The notes under the pieces are model-generated. The model ran no database searches and was not told where the DNA came from. It was given only the letters and a program-made list of their open reading frames with translations. This document shows, piece by piece, positions 7,125 through 7,628 of a stretch of DNA of 7,628 nucleotides (positions are counted from its first letter, which is position 1; every line of letters begins with the position of its first letter). The stretch covers positions 1-7,628 of the forward strand of contig JAEYWB010000436.1 of NCBI GenBank assembly GCA_023429275.1, read 5' to 3'. The translations under genes and the position numbers were made by a program. The stretch is from Planctomycetota bacterium. GTDB lineage: Bacteria; Planctomycetota; Planctomycetia; Planctomycetales; Planctomycetaceae.

Positions 7125-7628
7125 TCACGGTTTCGAGGAGCCCCCCTCCGCCTGGCCCTCCCTGCGGCGGAGAACAATGAAGTAACCGTTCGTCTCGTCC
7201 GGGAGGAGCTCCCATTCATTCGGACTCTCGCGCAGCTCGGGGACCTCCGCCGGCGTCGTGATTCGACTGTACGGGTGCTGAGTATCGATCACGATGTACT
7301 GCGTGTCGGGGGGGACGTTCGTCGTGAACCCGGCGACCGCGCGGACATACGCGCTGTAATCGTACGACCGCTCATGGTGGGTGAAACGCGGGTGGACGAA
7401 ATCGGTCGACGCCACCCGGGCGGTCCGGGGGATAAGGGGGAAGACCTTCGCGAACTCACGGGGACGCTCCCCGGGAACGTAGAGATTCCGCCAGTATGCC
7501 GCCTGGCCCGGCTCCCAGAACTTGAGGGAGAGGGGCGAAAGGCCGTTGACGGCGGCCGTCAGCCCGCAACAGGCCGCTGCCATGACGGCGAGCGGCGCCG
7601 CCCGGGCTCGCGGCGGGGGGGGGGGGGG
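7125..7628 (-). CDS. C-terminal part of a probable membrane protein, resembling the DUF2079 group; N-terminus beyond the window
   Basis: The frame is open from the stop at 7125 to the right edge (167 residues), so the gene enters from outside. An ATG at 7583 starts a 152-residue frame, but the codons before it continue without a stop and read as alanine-rich, membrane-like sequence (RARAAPLAVMAAACCGL). The ATG is therefore probably internal to a hydrophobic helix of a longer protein. Downstream is a soluble domain. VFPLIPRTARVASTDFVHPR is followed by YIVIDTQHPYS and a closing ELLPDETNGYFIVLRR. The pattern of proline-rich, 'no longer safe' loop, V-A-S/A, then a YIV-D strand recalls the C-terminal domain of DUF2079 membrane proteins and related glycosyltransferase-like families. 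I recognise this only by style. The extreme right 14 bases are all G, and their translation as a proline run should not be trusted. Confidence 0.6.
   Translation of the reverse strand, partial: PPPPPPRARAAPLAVMAAACCGLTAAVNGLSPLSLKFWEPGQAAYWRNLYVPGERPREFAKVFPLIPRTARVASTDFVHPRFTHHERSYDYSAYVRAVAGFTTNVPPDTQYIVIDTQHPYSRITTPAEVPELRESPNEWELLPDETNGYFIVLRRREGQAEGGSSKP

Overview
The window is a GC-rich stretch of bacterial chromosome. It carries six genes, all on the minus strand and read from right to left. High GC, mostly ordinary housekeeping content, a small N-terminal zinc ribbon fused to a membrane protein, and structured intergenic repeats built on GAGCCGG/CCGGCT suggest a member of the Planctomycetota. 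That assignment is an inference from style, not from a marker gene.

Layout in transcription order. (1) 7628-7125: the C-terminal part of a gene that runs off the right edge, probably a polytopic membrane protein resembling the DUF2079 group. The window ends in 14 consecutive G. (2) 6943-5219: a 574-residue membrane protein with two zinc ribbons at the N-terminus and an RDD domain at the C-terminus. (3) 5156-4278: RmlA/RfbA, glucose-1-phosphate thymidylyltransferase, the first step to dTDP-sugars. (4) 4175-3465: QueC, the 7-cyano-7-deazaguanine synthase of queuosine biosynthesis. (5) 3351-1615: GlpD, FAD-dependent glycerol-3-phosphate dehydrogenase. (6) 1380 to the left edge: PepA, an M17 leucyl aminopeptidase whose last ~40 residues lie outside the window.

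These genes do not form an obvious single pathway. The spacings (181, 62, 102, 113 and 234 bp) and the hairpins in several gaps suggest a run of loosely linked genes on one strand rather than one tight operon. Gene starts were set by Shine-Dalgarno sites (pepA, glpD, the RDD gene) or by family length and conserved N-terminal motifs (rmlA, queC).

The most interesting non-coding structures are three. One is a 29-bp inverted repeat of tandem 7-mers (TGATACT) between rmlA and queC, ending five bases before the queC start. Another is an ~88-bp nested inverted repeat between glpD and pepA. The third is a pair of hairpins between queC and glpD. I see no CRISPR array, tRNA, rRNA, transposase, phage gene or defence system. 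Very long open frames on the plus strand, one of 883 codons, are antisense shadows of the real genes. I found no convincing new multi-gene system.
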